Assembly (NCBI RefSeq): GCF_002494345.1
Contig: NZ_NXNI01000001.1
Span: 2,666,001 to 2,730,000, forward strand
DNA length: 64,000 nt
Source of the DNA: Natrinema ejinorense
GTDB taxonomy: Archaea > Halobacteriota > Halobacteria > Halobacteriales > Natrialbaceae
Direction of reading: 5' to 3'
Shown here: one piece after another, positions 8,567-17,459 of the stretch
Layout: the number at the start of each line of letters is the position of its first letter
Numbering within the stretch: the first letter of the stretch is position 1
Position numbers and translations under genes: made by a program
The notes under the pieces: model-generated
The model's database searches: none
What the model saw: the letters and a program-made list of their open reading frames with translations, nothing else
What the model was told of the DNA's origin: nothing

Positions 8567-8650
8567 TGGCAGTCCACGCCTGTACTGCAGAGTCGAATCG
8601 GATTACACGGCCGGATTCGACCCTGCAGTCGACCGTTCGCGGTGCCGTCA

Positions 8651-8875
8651 TCACGACATCGTCACGAGATACGTCATCGCGAAGAGAACGATCGCAGCCG
8701 TCGCGACGTTGACGAATCCGAACTCGATAGCCCCCAGATACGACAGTCCCCAGACGATCGTCCAGGCGAACAGCGTCGACAGCACGGCGTTCATCGCGAG
8801 CAAGACGCGGGGATCGCCCTGCGACGACGAGACACCCGCCTCGAACCCGTCGCGTTCCGAATCGCCATCGCTCAT
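8651..8875 (-). CDS. Small two-helix membrane protein
   Basis: From the ATG at 8875 the product has 74 residues: an acidic N-terminus of about 22 residues, then two hydrophobic helices (about 25-47 and 52-72). An upstream in-frame codon would add eight residues, but the chosen start gives a typical haloarchaeal acidic N-terminus. The family is not recognised. It is divergent from the next membrane gene at 8934, with 58 bp between them. Confidence 0.6.
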   Translation of the reverse strand: MSDGDSERDGFEAGVSSSQGDPRVLLAMNAVLSTLFAWTIVWGLSYLGAIEFGFVNVATAAIVLFAMTYLVTMS

Positions 8876-8933
8876 ACAGGGGAACGACGGCACCGCCACT
8901 TAGCTCTTTACCGCTCGAGAGCGACTGACGACT

Positions 8934-9254
8934 ATGGGACTTCGAAACCGCCACGGCTCCCAGGTCGATCCCGTCCCGTTTCTCGTGGTCGTCGGCCTCA
9001 GCTTCATGCTCCTGTTGTCGTTTGGTCCCCTGTACGGACGGGCCCTCGGCCTGTCGCTCGAGACGGCGATCGGCGCGTCCGCCGGGTTGTTCGCGGTCGC
9101 CGCCGTCGTCGCGTTCTATCGACAGGTGTGGACGTTCTGTCCGGAGATGGCCGGAGCCGTCCCGTCGACCGCCCGTGCGGAACGGCTGTTTTATCTCATC
9201 CCGATCCTCACGGCGCTCATCCTCGGGCTCGCCGTTCCGTTAGTTATGGGATAG
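8934..9254 (+). CDS. Small membrane protein, about three TM helices
   Basis: The protein has 106 residues. Hydrophobic segments lie at about 15-33, 42-62 and 85-105, with a basic N-terminus (RNRH) and a loop containing FCPEMAG between helices two and three. Function is unknown. The start codon follows a short TTTACC-containing region shared with the divergent gene at 8875. Confidence 0.65.
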   Translation: MGLRNRHGSQVDPVPFLVVVGLSFMLLLSFGPLYGRALGLSLETAIGASAGLFAVAAVVAFYRQVWTFCPEMAGAVPSTARAERLFYLIPILTALILGLAVPLVMG

Positions 9255-9341
9255 GACCCTCCGTGCGGTACTGGCCGATCGGTTCGTAGTTGTGGTACAC
9301 AGTCACACACTATTAATACGGTCACCGACGAACGATCGATC

Positions 9342-9545
9342 ATGGGACTCATCGATTCGATGAAGACAGCCCTCTCTGCACCCGCGCCGAAGAGCCGGCC
9401 CGACGACGGCTCCGAGGGCGCATACTGGTGTGACGACTGCGCCGTCCGGATCAGGGACGTCGAACTCGAGGGCGAACCGGTCTGTCCGGACTGTGGCACC
9501 GAGATGCGCTTCGAGCGCTCGACGGGCCGCGACTGCGCGTGTTGA
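9342..9545 (+). CDS. Small zinc-ribbon protein
   Basis: The protein has 67 residues. WCDDC and CPDCG form a four-cysteine zinc ribbon at about residues 30-53, and two more cysteines (DCAC) sit at the extreme C-terminus. Haloarchaea encode many such very small zinc-finger proteins. Their partners are mostly unknown. A TATA-like CTATTAATAC near 9307-9316 precedes the ATG. Its stop codon adjoins the stop of the convergent CobW gene, another metal-linked protein. Confidence 0.7.
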   Translation: MGLIDSMKTALSAPAPKSRPDDGSEGAYWCDDCAVRIRDVELEGEPVCPDCGTEMRFERSTGRDCAC

Positions 9546-10757
9546 TCAGGGCTCACGGATGACGACCTCCTCGCCCTGTTCGGTAGGGAAGGGGCCGTCG
9601 AACGCCGGTTCCCGCTCCGCGTCGGTGACGAGCGCGTCCTCGAGCGCCGACCGGAGCGCCGCCTCGTCGTAGTCAGTTCCGATAAAGACGAGTTCGGTCC
9701 GGCGATCGCCGTGTTCCTCGTCCCACTCGAGGTCCGGGCGGTTCGACCGATACATGTCGCGCTCGACCTCGGGGAGGCTCGCGATCCAGGGCCCCTGTGC
9801 GGTGGCCCTGACCGACGGCCCGGCCTGCGCGATCGAGACTCGCATCTCGGTGTCGGCGATCCAAGCAGTCCCCTTCGCGCGGACGATCGCCCGCGGGAGG
9901 TTTCGGAGGAACGTAGCGAACCGCTCGGGGTGGAGCGGCCGGCGAGACCGGTAGACGAACGAGGTGACGCCGTACACCTCGTCGGGATGGTGGTGGCCGT
10001 GATGGTCGCCGTCCTCGTCGTGTCCGTGCTCGCCGTCGGCCGACTCGAGCGCTCGTTTCCAGCCCGGAAGGTCGTTCACACGGCCGGGGTCGAACAGGCC
10101 GGCGCCGAGTAGCCGATCGGGATCGACCGCCGAGAACTCCGTCGGGATCGTCTCGGCCTCCGGCTGGAGCGCACGGACGAGTTCCTCGGCTTCCGTGAGC
10201 GCCGCGTCCGAACACAGATCGGCCTTGTTGAGCAAGACGAGGTTCGAGACCTCGACCTGTTCGACGAGCAGGTCCGAAAGCGGCCGCTCGTCCTCGTCTC
10301 CCCGCCGTTCCGGTGTACCCTCGCCGCTGAATGCCTCGAGGAACGCGGGCGTGTCGAGAACGGTCACGAGCGTGTCGACGTCGTAGAGCGCCGCGACCCG
10401 GGATTCGGTGGTGAACAGCCGCGCGACGGGGGCGGGTTCGGAGATCCCCGAGGACTCGACGACGAGGTGATCGAACGACCGATCACGGGCCAGCCTGACT
10501 ACGGCAGTCTCGAGGTCGTCCTGAAGCTCACAGCAGATACAGCCGTTCGAGAGCTCCGCGACGCCGTCGTCGACGTCGAGCTCCGACCCGTCGGCGACGA
10601 GTTCGGCGTCGACGTTGACCTCGCCCATGTCGTTGACCAGCACCGCCAGCGTCCGGTCGGCGCTCGAGAGCAGGTGATTGAGCAGCGTCGTCTTGCCGGC
10701 ACCCAGGCTCCCCGAGAGGATCGTCACCGGAATCTCCCCGTCCGTGTCCGTCATCAT
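9546..10757 (-). CDS. CobW/P47K-family GTPase, probable zinc or metal chaperone
   Basis: The protein has 403 residues. The P-loop GSLGAGKTT is at 16-24, the family metal motif CICC at 73-76, NKAD at 177-180, and a histidine-rich stretch (HGHDEDGDHHGHHH) at 244-257 separates the GTPase from the CobW C-terminal domain. G3E-family GTPases of this type deliver zinc, cobalt or other metals to client enzymes. The His run suggests zinc or nickel buffering. It starts with two consecutive Met codons (10757 and 10754). It is divergent from the small gene at 10832 and convergent with the zinc-ribbon gene. Confidence 0.92.
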   Translation of the reverse strand: MMTDTDGEIPVTILSGSLGAGKTTLLNHLLSSADRTLAVLVNDMGEVNVDAELVADGSELDVDDGVAELSNGCICCELQDDLETAVVRLARDRSFDHLVVESSGISEPAPVARLFTTESRVAALYDVDTLVTVLDTPAFLEAFSGEGTPERRGDEDERPLSDLLVEQVEVSNLVLLNKADLCSDAALTEAEELVRALQPEAETIPTEFSAVDPDRLLGAGLFDPGRVNDLPGWKRALESADGEHGHDEDGDHHGHHHPDEVYGVTSFVYRSRRPLHPERFATFLRNLPRAIVRAKGTAWIADTEMRVSIAQAGPSVRATAQGPWIASLPEVERDMYRSNRPDLEWDEEHGDRRTELVFIGTDYDEAALRSALEDALVTDAEREPAFDGPFPTEQGEEVVIREP

Positions 10758-10831
10758 AGCCCAACACTGGGATCGGAGCGCCTTGAAAGCGAGCCACGAG
10801 GGTTTTTAGCGTTCGATACACAGATACTGGC

Positions 10832-11128
10832 ATGGACCTAGCCGATCGGATCGACGCGTTCCGCCAGATACTCGAGGAGTGGCTGCGGGGCCTCTACCAC
10901 GGCATGGTCTCGCATCCGGCCTACGAGAAGATCGAGAAGGAAGCCGAGGACACCGAAGACGCGTTCATTCTGGCGTGTTTCCCGGACGCCTTCGGCATCC
11001 CGTCGCCGGTTTCCTACTACACCGCCGAGTTGCTGCCCTACCTCGAAGACGAGTTCGAATCGTGGGAGCGGCGGCTGTGGGACCGCGGAACGTATCTCGA
11101 ACGCAAGGGACAGCAGTATCACTTCTGA
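10832..11128 (+). CDS. Conserved small protein encoded with an ArsA-type ATPase
   Basis: The protein has 98 residues and is helical, with many aromatic and charged residues and no membrane segment. A TATA-like GGTTTTTAGC lies about 27 nt before the ATG, consistent with a leaderless transcript. Its TGA stop overlaps the ATG of the next gene (ATGA), so the two are translationally coupled. The tight coupling suggests it is a partner or client of the ATPase, but I do not recognise a domain. Confidence 0.75.
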   Translation: MDLADRIDAFRQILEEWLRGLYHGMVSHPAYEKIEKEAEDTEDAFILACFPDAFGIPSPVSYYTAELLPYLEDEFESWERRLWDRGTYLERKGQQYHF

Positions 11129-12102
11129 TGGAGCCGTTCGTCTTCTTCGGCGGCAAGGGCGGCGTCGGGAAAACGACCGTCTCGTGTGCGTACGCGATCC
11201 GGTGTGCGCGGGACGGCCAGCGGACGCTCGTCGTCTCGACCGACCCGGCCCACTCGGTCACCGACGTGTTCGACCAGCCGTTCGACGACGCTCCGCAATC
11301 GGTCCAGGGGATCGACCGCCTCGACGCCATGCAGATCGATCCCGACGAGGAGGTGACCCGTCACTTAGACGAGATCCGGCAGGACCTCTCCGAGCAGGTG
11401 TCGGCGTCGATGGTCAACGAGATCAACCGCCAACTCGAGATGGCACACGGAACCCCCGGTGCGTACGAATCGGCGCTGTTCGACCGCTTCGTCGACGTGA
11501 TGCGGAACGCGGACCCCTACGACCGCGTCGTCTTCGATACCTCGCCGACGGGGAGCACGCTCCGGCTACTCGGTCTCCCCGATCTGCTGGAGAGTTGGAT
11601 CGACCGGCTGATGCACAAGCGACGGACGAGCATCGACCTCTTCGAGAAGGCCGCCGTCGGAAACAACGAACCGCGCCGCGTGATGGAGGGGGATCCCGTC
11701 CTCGCCCGACTCCAGCAGCGCAAGGCGTTCTTCGAGTTCGCCGACTCGGCGCTGCACGACGACGCCGCCTTCTTCCTCGTCCTGAACCCGGACGAACTCT
11801 CGTTGAACGAGACCGAACGCGCGATTGCCACCCTCCGAGAGAAAGATCTCTCGGTGCGGGGTCTCGTCGCCAACAAACTCACGCCGTCGCCCGACCCCGA
11901 CGAGGACGGCCGCGGCGCACGCTACCTCCGCGAGCGCGTCGAGACGGAAGCGGAACGTCTCGAGACGATTCGCTCCGAGTTCGAACCACCGCTGGTCGCC
12001 GAAATCGGCTGGCGAAGTGCGGAGGTCAAGGGCGACCGCCTGGCCGACGTCGCAGACGAACTCGACATCGAAACGGCGGCCGAGCCGCCGACGCACGTCT
12101 AA
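11128..12102 (+). CDS. ArsA/Get3-family ATPase
   Basis: The protein has 324 residues. The deviant Walker A GGKGGVGKTT is at 8-17, and the switch regions STDPAHSVTDVF and FDTSPTGSTLRLL are present, as in Get3/ArsA. The single-domain length fits archaeal Get3-like proteins rather than bacterial two-domain ArsA. Get3 handles tail-anchored membrane proteins and some ArsA proteins drive arsenite export; no arsB or arsR is adjacent, so a chaperone role is more likely. I do not see the zinc-binding CxxC of eukaryotic Get3. The start overlaps the stop of the 98-aa gene. Confidence 0.9.
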   Translation: MEPFVFFGGKGGVGKTTVSCAYAIRCARDGQRTLVVSTDPAHSVTDVFDQPFDDAPQSVQGIDRLDAMQIDPDEEVTRHLDEIRQDLSEQVSASMVNEINRQLEMAHGTPGAYESALFDRFVDVMRNADPYDRVVFDTSPTGSTLRLLGLPDLLESWIDRLMHKRRTSIDLFEKAAVGNNEPRRVMEGDPVLARLQQRKAFFEFADSALHDDAAFFLVLNPDELSLNETERAIATLREKDLSVRGLVANKLTPSPDPDEDGRGARYLRERVETEAERLETIRSEFEPPLVAEIGWRSAEVKGDRLADVADELDIETAAEPPTHV

Positions 12103-12248
12103 CCGGGACAGCGGCTGTGCGGGCTCGAGTGCGATTCGACGGTTCGCGTCGACGCGCTCGAGTCGGCCACACGGACTTGCTACGTCCACGCATACCACTC
12201 CAGCAGCGGACAGAAACCCGTTTAGGCGGGCCACACGAGGACTCGATA

Positions 12249-13448
12249 ATGAGTACGAGTTACCGGATCGGGCTCGTCGGCAAACCCTCCGTCGGCAAGT
12301 CCTCCTTTTTCAACGCAGCGACGATGAACGACGTACCCGAGGGGGCCTACCCGTTCACGACGATCGACCCGAGCGTGGGCGAGGCCTACGCTCGCGTCGA
12401 CTGTGCGGCACCCGAATTCGACGAGGAGTGCACGCCGTCGGTTGGCTACTGCGACCACGGGACCCGCTTCGTCCCGACGAAACTCGTCGACGTGGCCGGG
12501 CTGATCCCCGGCGCACACGAGGGCAACGGGCTGGGAAACCAGTTTCTCTCCGACCTCAACGAGACCGACGTGCTCGTCCACGTCGTCGACTTCTCGGGGG
12601 AAACGGACGCCGAGGGCGAACCCACCGAGGGCCACGACCCGCGGGACGATATCGCGTTCCTGGAGGAGGAACTCGACCAGTGGTATCTGGGCGTTCTCGA
12701 GAAGGGGATCGAACGCTACGAGACCGGCTACACGACCGAAGACGACGCCATCGAGGAAGAACTCGCCGAACAGATGAGCGCGTTCAAGACCAGCGAAGAC
12801 GAGATCAAGCGCCTCATTCGACGCGTCGACGTCGGCTTCGACCCCGCGGCGTGGGACGAGGACGACCAGCTCGAACTCGCCCGCGAGATCCGGAAGGAGA
12901 CCAAGCCGATGGTCATCGCGGCGAACAAGATGGACACCCCTGAGGCGCAAGCGAACTACGAGGAGATCGCCAGCGATCCCGACTACGACCACCTGACGAT
13001 CGTTCCCTGCAGCGCCCACGCCGAGAAGGCCCTGAAGTCGGCCGACAAGGCCGGCGTCGTCGACTACCGGCCGGGCGACGGGGAGTTCGAGATCACGGGA
13101 GACGTCTCCGGCGAGCAGGAACAGGGCTTAGAGAAGATCCGGGACTTCCTCGCGGAGTTCGGCGCGACGGGCGTGCAGGCGGCCCTCGAGACCGCCCTCT
13201 TCGACGTCCTCGGCGTTACGCCCGTGTTCCCCGGCGGCGCAAACGGACTGGGGAACGAACGCGGCGAGGTCTTGCCCGATTGCTACCTGATCCCGCCGAA
13301 CTCGACCGCGGAGGATTTCGCCTATAGCCTCCACTCCGATATCGGCGACGGCTTCCTCCACGCGATCGACTGCCGGACGAACCGCCAACTGGGCAAGGAC
13401 TACGAAGTCGAGTCTCGAGACGTGATCGAAGTCATCACGACGAACTAA
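12249..13448 (+). CDS. ychF: YchF/OLA1-like P-loop GTPase with TGS domain
   Basis: The protein has 399 residues. G1 is GKPSVGKSS at 11-19, G3 is DVAGLIPGAHEG from residue 81, and G4 is NKMD at 226-229. A long helical insertion occupies about 125-215, and a TGS domain closes the protein (about 315-399). YchF/OLA1 proteins bind ribosomes and affect translation and stress. Bacterial and eukaryotic members lost the G4 specificity motif and use ATP; here NKMD is intact, so GTP use is expected. The ATG at 12249 places G1 at the usual position. Confidence 0.93.
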   Translation: MSTSYRIGLVGKPSVGKSSFFNAATMNDVPEGAYPFTTIDPSVGEAYARVDCAAPEFDEECTPSVGYCDHGTRFVPTKLVDVAGLIPGAHEGNGLGNQFLSDLNETDVLVHVVDFSGETDAEGEPTEGHDPRDDIAFLEEELDQWYLGVLEKGIERYETGYTTEDDAIEEELAEQMSAFKTSEDEIKRLIRRVDVGFDPAAWDEDDQLELAREIRKETKPMVIAANKMDTPEAQANYEEIASDPDYDHLTIVPCSAHAEKALKSADKAGVVDYRPGDGEFEITGDVSGEQEQGLEKIRDFLAEFGATGVQAALETALFDVLGVTPVFPGGANGLGNERGEVLPDCYLIPPNSTAEDFAYSLHSDIGDGFLHAIDCRTNRQLGKDYEVESRDVIEVITTN

Positions 13449-13571
13449 CGAAACCGAAATCGGGAGTATCGGCGGTAACTGACGCCGAGGGTGATTCGGG
13501 GCCGGCGTGGCGTCGTCGCCCGCCGGAGACCGCCGCGATAGCTACACGAGGACGATCGATTCGAACGCTCG

Positions 13572-15527
13572 TTAGTCCCGTGAATGAACGTAGCCGATCG
13601 ACCGGGTATCGCCGTACTGGAGCGTTGCATACCGGATGTCGTCCATGTCGACGGAGATGGTATCGCCTTCTTCGAACTCGCCGTCGATCTTCTCACCGAC
13701 GTCGATCTCGCCGAAATCGTCTTTCGCACGGACGTGGAGCGTGAGTTCCGAGGCGGGCAACGAATCACCGCCGACGTGTTCGATCGCGGTGCCGTCCTCG
13801 GCGAACTCGAGTTCGATCTGTGGTCGGGGGCTCGTCCAGCCCATCTGGATGTCGTCGTCGCCCCAGACGACGGTCACGTCGGTCCCGACCTGGACGTCGT
13901 CGATCTCGATCGTCGATCCCGAGGAGACCGTGTCGCTCTCGTCGGCCCACTGCGTGTCCGCCGGTTCCTCGTCGATCAACAGCTCGTACTCGTCGGCCGG
14001 GCGTTCGGCGTCGTCCTCGAACTTGAGGGTCGCCGAGAGCGTCTTGCTCTCGAACTCGTAGTCGAAGCGGACGTTACCCGGCGGCCGGGCACGGAAGTAC
14101 CCGATGCTGTCCTCGTGACTCGTGCCATCCCAACAGACGAGGACGATGTCGCCGGGTTCGACGTCGTCGACGGTCGCCTCGTCGCCCGTGCTCATGGTCT
14201 CGCCCGTCCATGGCTGTACGGTCGTCCGTGGTTCGGGACCCTCCTCGTCGTGACGGTAGGGCGGTTGCTCGCCGTACACCGCGATCGAGACCTCGTCCCC
14301 ATCGAGGGGGAAGTCGTCGGCGTATTCGACGGCGAGGGTGCCGGCGTCGACGTCGTAGTCGAACTCGAACTTGAAGTGGCTGAGGACATGCGTTCCGCTC
14401 GAACTCGAGCCGAGTTCGTGATCGTGCTCGAGGGTAATCGACAGGTTCGGCTCGACGTCGTCCATGTCGATGACGATGGTGTCGCCTTCCTCGAGCGTTC
14501 CGTGGCCGTTGGTCCAGATCTCGCGGTCGTACTCTTCGTCGTCGACTTTGAGGGTGAGATCTTCGATCGGGGTCGGGTCGCCGCGTCCGACCTCGATCTC
14601 GAGGACGTCGTCGTCGAGGTCGACGTCCCGCTCGACCCGGAGACTACCCGGACTCTCGTGTTCGCGGACGGCCCGTTCGGCCGCGAGGTCGCGCTCGGTA
14701 ACGACCGTCACGAGTTCACCGTCGACCTCGACCGTGGGGTCGTCCGTCGCCATGTACGACAGTTCGCCGGTGAGGGACTCGACCAGTTCGTCGGTGACGA
14801 CGGACTCGTCCTCGAACGAAATCGCGAGTTTCATCTCCATCGTATCCGGACCGAGCACGCTCATCGCCCGGACCGCGTACTCGACGGCGACTTCCTCATT
14901 GGTGCTTGGCAGGTGGAAGTCGTCGCCGATGTGGACGCTGTAGCCGGCATCGGCATCGTCGAAGACGGAAAAGCCCTCGTCGATGACGGGTTTGGCCTCG
15001 AGCAGGCGTTCGGAATCGCCCGCGCTTGCAGCGAACGCATCGGTGATCGTCTCGTCGTCTTCGGCGAGGACGACGATGTCGTCGGTAACGGCGGCGATCT
15101 GCTCCCGATCGTTCTCGTGGCGTTCGTACTCGACGCCGCCGTCGGTCTCGCGGGTCTCGCCCTCGCTCTCGAGGTCGAAATCGCCGGCGAGGACGGTGAT
15201 CGGCCTCGAGTAGTCGTCGCCGGTACTGTAGACGAGGGCCTGCTTCGAGACGGATTCGCGGTCGATCCCGAACCCGCCGGTGTTGGGACGGGGCTCGTAG
15301 GGTTCGTTGGCTACTCGTCGCTCCTCGAAGTCTATCGTCGTCACCGCGAGGGAGTCCGAGGCGATCGAGGCCGGCAGGTACTCGAGGAGGGTATCGAGCG
15401 CCGGCGACTCGGAACTGCCATCGGACTGGTCGTCCGTCTGCGTCGCGCCGACGGTACTTCCTGCCAGCGCGATCGTCATCGTCGTGCCGATGCTCCCAAG
15501 GAGGGTACGGCGGGGACACTGTGGCAT
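13572..15527 (-). CDS. Tat-exported acidic protein with four C-terminal beta repeats
   Basis: From the ATG at 15527 the protein has 651 residues. The N-terminus has PRRTLL followed by a hydrophobic stretch and a small-residue cleavage region, a plausible twin-arginine signal; there is no lipobox. Residues 40-290 form one domain of unknown type, with YLP and AVTTIDF near its start. Residues 293-649 contain four related units of about 85 residues (roughly 293-370, 383-480, 484-566, 568-649). Each ends in a strand pair of the type GDT-I-x-[ID]-D-D-V followed by an aromatic or acidic strand. It is probably a surface or secreted protein. It is divergent from the membrane synthase gene at 15763. 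Confidence 0.8.
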   Translation of the reverse strand: MPQCPRRTLLGSIGTTMTIALAGSTVGATQTDDQSDGSSESPALDTLLEYLPASIASDSLAVTTIDFEERRVANEPYEPRPNTGGFGIDRESVSKQALVYSTGDDYSRPITVLAGDFDLESEGETRETDGGVEYERHENDREQIAAVTDDIVVLAEDDETITDAFAASAGDSERLLEAKPVIDEGFSVFDDADAGYSVHIGDDFHLPSTNEEVAVEYAVRAMSVLGPDTMEMKLAISFEDESVVTDELVESLTGELSYMATDDPTVEVDGELVTVVTERDLAAERAVREHESPGSLRVERDVDLDDDVLEIEVGRGDPTPIEDLTLKVDDEEYDREIWTNGHGTLEEGDTIVIDMDDVEPNLSITLEHDHELGSSSSGTHVLSHFKFEFDYDVDAGTLAVEYADDFPLDGDEVSIAVYGEQPPYRHDEEGPEPRTTVQPWTGETMSTGDEATVDDVEPGDIVLVCWDGTSHEDSIGYFRARPPGNVRFDYEFESKTLSATLKFEDDAERPADEYELLIDEEPADTQWADESDTVSSGSTIEIDDVQVGTDVTVVWGDDDIQMGWTSPRPQIELEFAEDGTAIEHVGGDSLPASELTLHVRAKDDFGEIDVGEKIDGEFEEGDTISVDMDDIRYATLQYGDTRSIGYVHSRD

Positions 15528-15762
15528 ACAGGCCGCATTTCTTCCCGGCAATACAAGTAGGTTTTCATTACATTCTGGTTCGATAACTTCTCCGTTCGGT
15601 TTACTCGAGGGATCGAACTCGGTCCCCCTCCCGTCACTCGGTATCGAACGTCTCACCGTGGACGTGAGCGCTCCCAGTGCCGGTCGACGGAAGCCGTCCC
15701 CGAACCGGAAACGGACACCGGGAGGCGACAGGTTCTCATCGCGGGACCGCTTTGTCCGCGTA

Positions 15763-17430
15763 ATGAGCATGCGGCAGTTGACTGCCTACCGGCCGACCAA
15801 ACCCGAAGGTGCGGTGTTCGTCTCCGGCGTCACCAGTATGGGCCTGGAGATTCTCGCGGGCCGGATCATCGCCCCGCAGTTCGGCAGCAGCATCTACACC
15901 TGGGGCAGCATCATCACGGTCTTTCTCGCTGCGCTGAGCCTGGGCTACTGGCAAGGTGGCAAACGGGCCAAGACGGCATCGAACCGGCGAATGAGCTGGA
16001 TCATGCTGGGAACGGCGGGCTACGTCGCGATCGTGATCTACGCGAGCGACCAACTGCTGCTCTCGGCGTCGGCGATGCCGTTACCGGCCCGGTACGCCTC
16101 GCTCCCCGCGGTTCTCATCCTCTTTGGCCCGCCGACCTACCTGCTGGGGTTCATCAGCCCGTACGCGGCCGAACTCTCCCAGAAGGAGGGGATCGGCGAG
16201 GCCTCGGGCCACGTCTACGCGCTCGGTACGATCGGCAGTATCGTCGGTGCCGGTGCGACCACGTACTTCCTCATCCCGACGCTGGGGATCGACATGATCG
16301 GTCTCCTGTTCGGGTTCATCCTCGTCGGTACCGCGTTCGCGCTCACGCTTCCGACCCTCATGCCGCAACCGGCGGCTGCCAGCGTCGCCATCGTGCTGTT
16401 GCTCGTCGTCGCGGCCGGCATCGGCCCGGTCGCGTTCGACCATCGCGGCGACGTCGTCTACCAGACGCAGACGGCCTATCAGGAACTCGAGGTCATCGAC
16501 GACGGGGACGAACGAACGTTGTACCTCGACGGCGCTCGCCACAGCGCGATGGACCTCGAGGAACCCGACCGGCACGTCTTCGAGTACACGCGGTACTTCC
16601 ACATCCCCATGTTGATGGTCGACGACCCCGCCGAGGTCGAGAACGTCCTGTTCATCGGCGGGGGCGGCTACACCGGGCCGAAGGATTACGAGCGCAAGTA
16701 CGACGTCAACGTCGACGTCGCCGAACTCGACCCCGAGGTGACCAGGGCTGCCAAGGACCACTTCCGACTCGAGGAAAGCGAGAACCTGACCGTCCACACG
16801 GAAGACGGCAGGCAGTTCCTCCGGGATACCGACCGGACCTACGACGTGATCGTCCTCGACGCCTACCAGAAGGATCAGGTGCCGATCCATCTAACCCAAC
16901 TCGAGTTCATGGAACTGGCCGAACAGCGCCTGACCGACGACGGCGTGTTCCTCGCGAACGTGATCTCCGCACCCAGCGGTGCGGGCTCGGATTTCTATCG
17001 GGCACAGTACAAGACCATCGACGAGGCGTTTCCATCGACCTACAGTTACCGCACGTCGAACTGGAATTCGGTCCAGAACATCGAAGTCGTCGCCACGAAA
17101 GCCGACACTGACTTCACCGAAGCCGAACTCGCCGAGCGAAACGAGAATCGGGATCTGGGGATCGATCTGAGCGGCGAGATCGACACCACGCTGAGCGAGC
17201 CCAATACCGACGACGTACCAGTACTGACCGAAGACCACGCGCCGGTCGAAAACCTGCAGGCGTCGACGATCGGCCAGGAGTACGTCATCGAGCAAACGGG
17301 AGAGGAGGAAACGCAGCCCGAACCAGCGTCGATCACGATCGAACGGGAGTTACCCGCCGTCGTCCGCCCTGTGCCTGCGCTCGAGGCGGTCACTGCGACA
17401 CCGGTACCGTCCGAACCGGTGACGATCTGA
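15763..17430 (+). CDS. Membrane-anchored spermidine-synthase-like protein
   Basis: The protein has 555 residues. The first 225 contain about seven hydrophobic helices. A soluble domain follows with a SAM-type nucleotide loop GGGGYTGP at 299-306, an acidic ELDPEV at 321-326, DGR at 348-350 and LDAY at 365-368. These match the spermidine/spermine synthase fold. The C-terminal 100 residues are an extra acidic tail. Fused membrane synthases of this type are widespread, but the substrate is uncertain; polyamine aminopropyl transfer is inferred only from the fold. The ATG at 15763 is chosen because it opens the hydrophobic region correctly. Confidence 0.85.
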   Translation: MSMRQLTAYRPTKPEGAVFVSGVTSMGLEILAGRIIAPQFGSSIYTWGSIITVFLAALSLGYWQGGKRAKTASNRRMSWIMLGTAGYVAIVIYASDQLLLSASAMPLPARYASLPAVLILFGPPTYLLGFISPYAAELSQKEGIGEASGHVYALGTIGSIVGAGATTYFLIPTLGIDMIGLLFGFILVGTAFALTLPTLMPQPAAASVAIVLLLVVAAGIGPVAFDHRGDVVYQTQTAYQELEVIDDGDERTLYLDGARHSAMDLEEPDRHVFEYTRYFHIPMLMVDDPAEVENVLFIGGGGYTGPKDYERKYDVNVDVAELDPEVTRAAKDHFRLEESENLTVHTEDGRQFLRDTDRTYDVIVLDAYQKDQVPIHLTQLEFMELAEQRLTDDGVFLANVISAPSGAGSDFYRAQYKTIDEAFPSTYSYRTSNWNSVQNIEVVATKADTDFTEAELAERNENRDLGIDLSGEIDTTLSEPNTDDVPVLTEDHAPVENLQASTIGQEYVIEQTGEEETQPEPASITIERELPAVVRPVPALEAVTATPVPSEPVTI

Positions 17431-17459
17431 CACGGTCGAGTGGCCCCTGCTCGATCGAC

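Noticed and set aside
13584-15560. Long open frame on the plus strand opposite the secreted repeat protein
   Set aside because: It mirrors the codon pattern of the minus-strand gene in GC-rich DNA; the protein lacks domain features and the minus-strand frame has a signal peptide and repeats.
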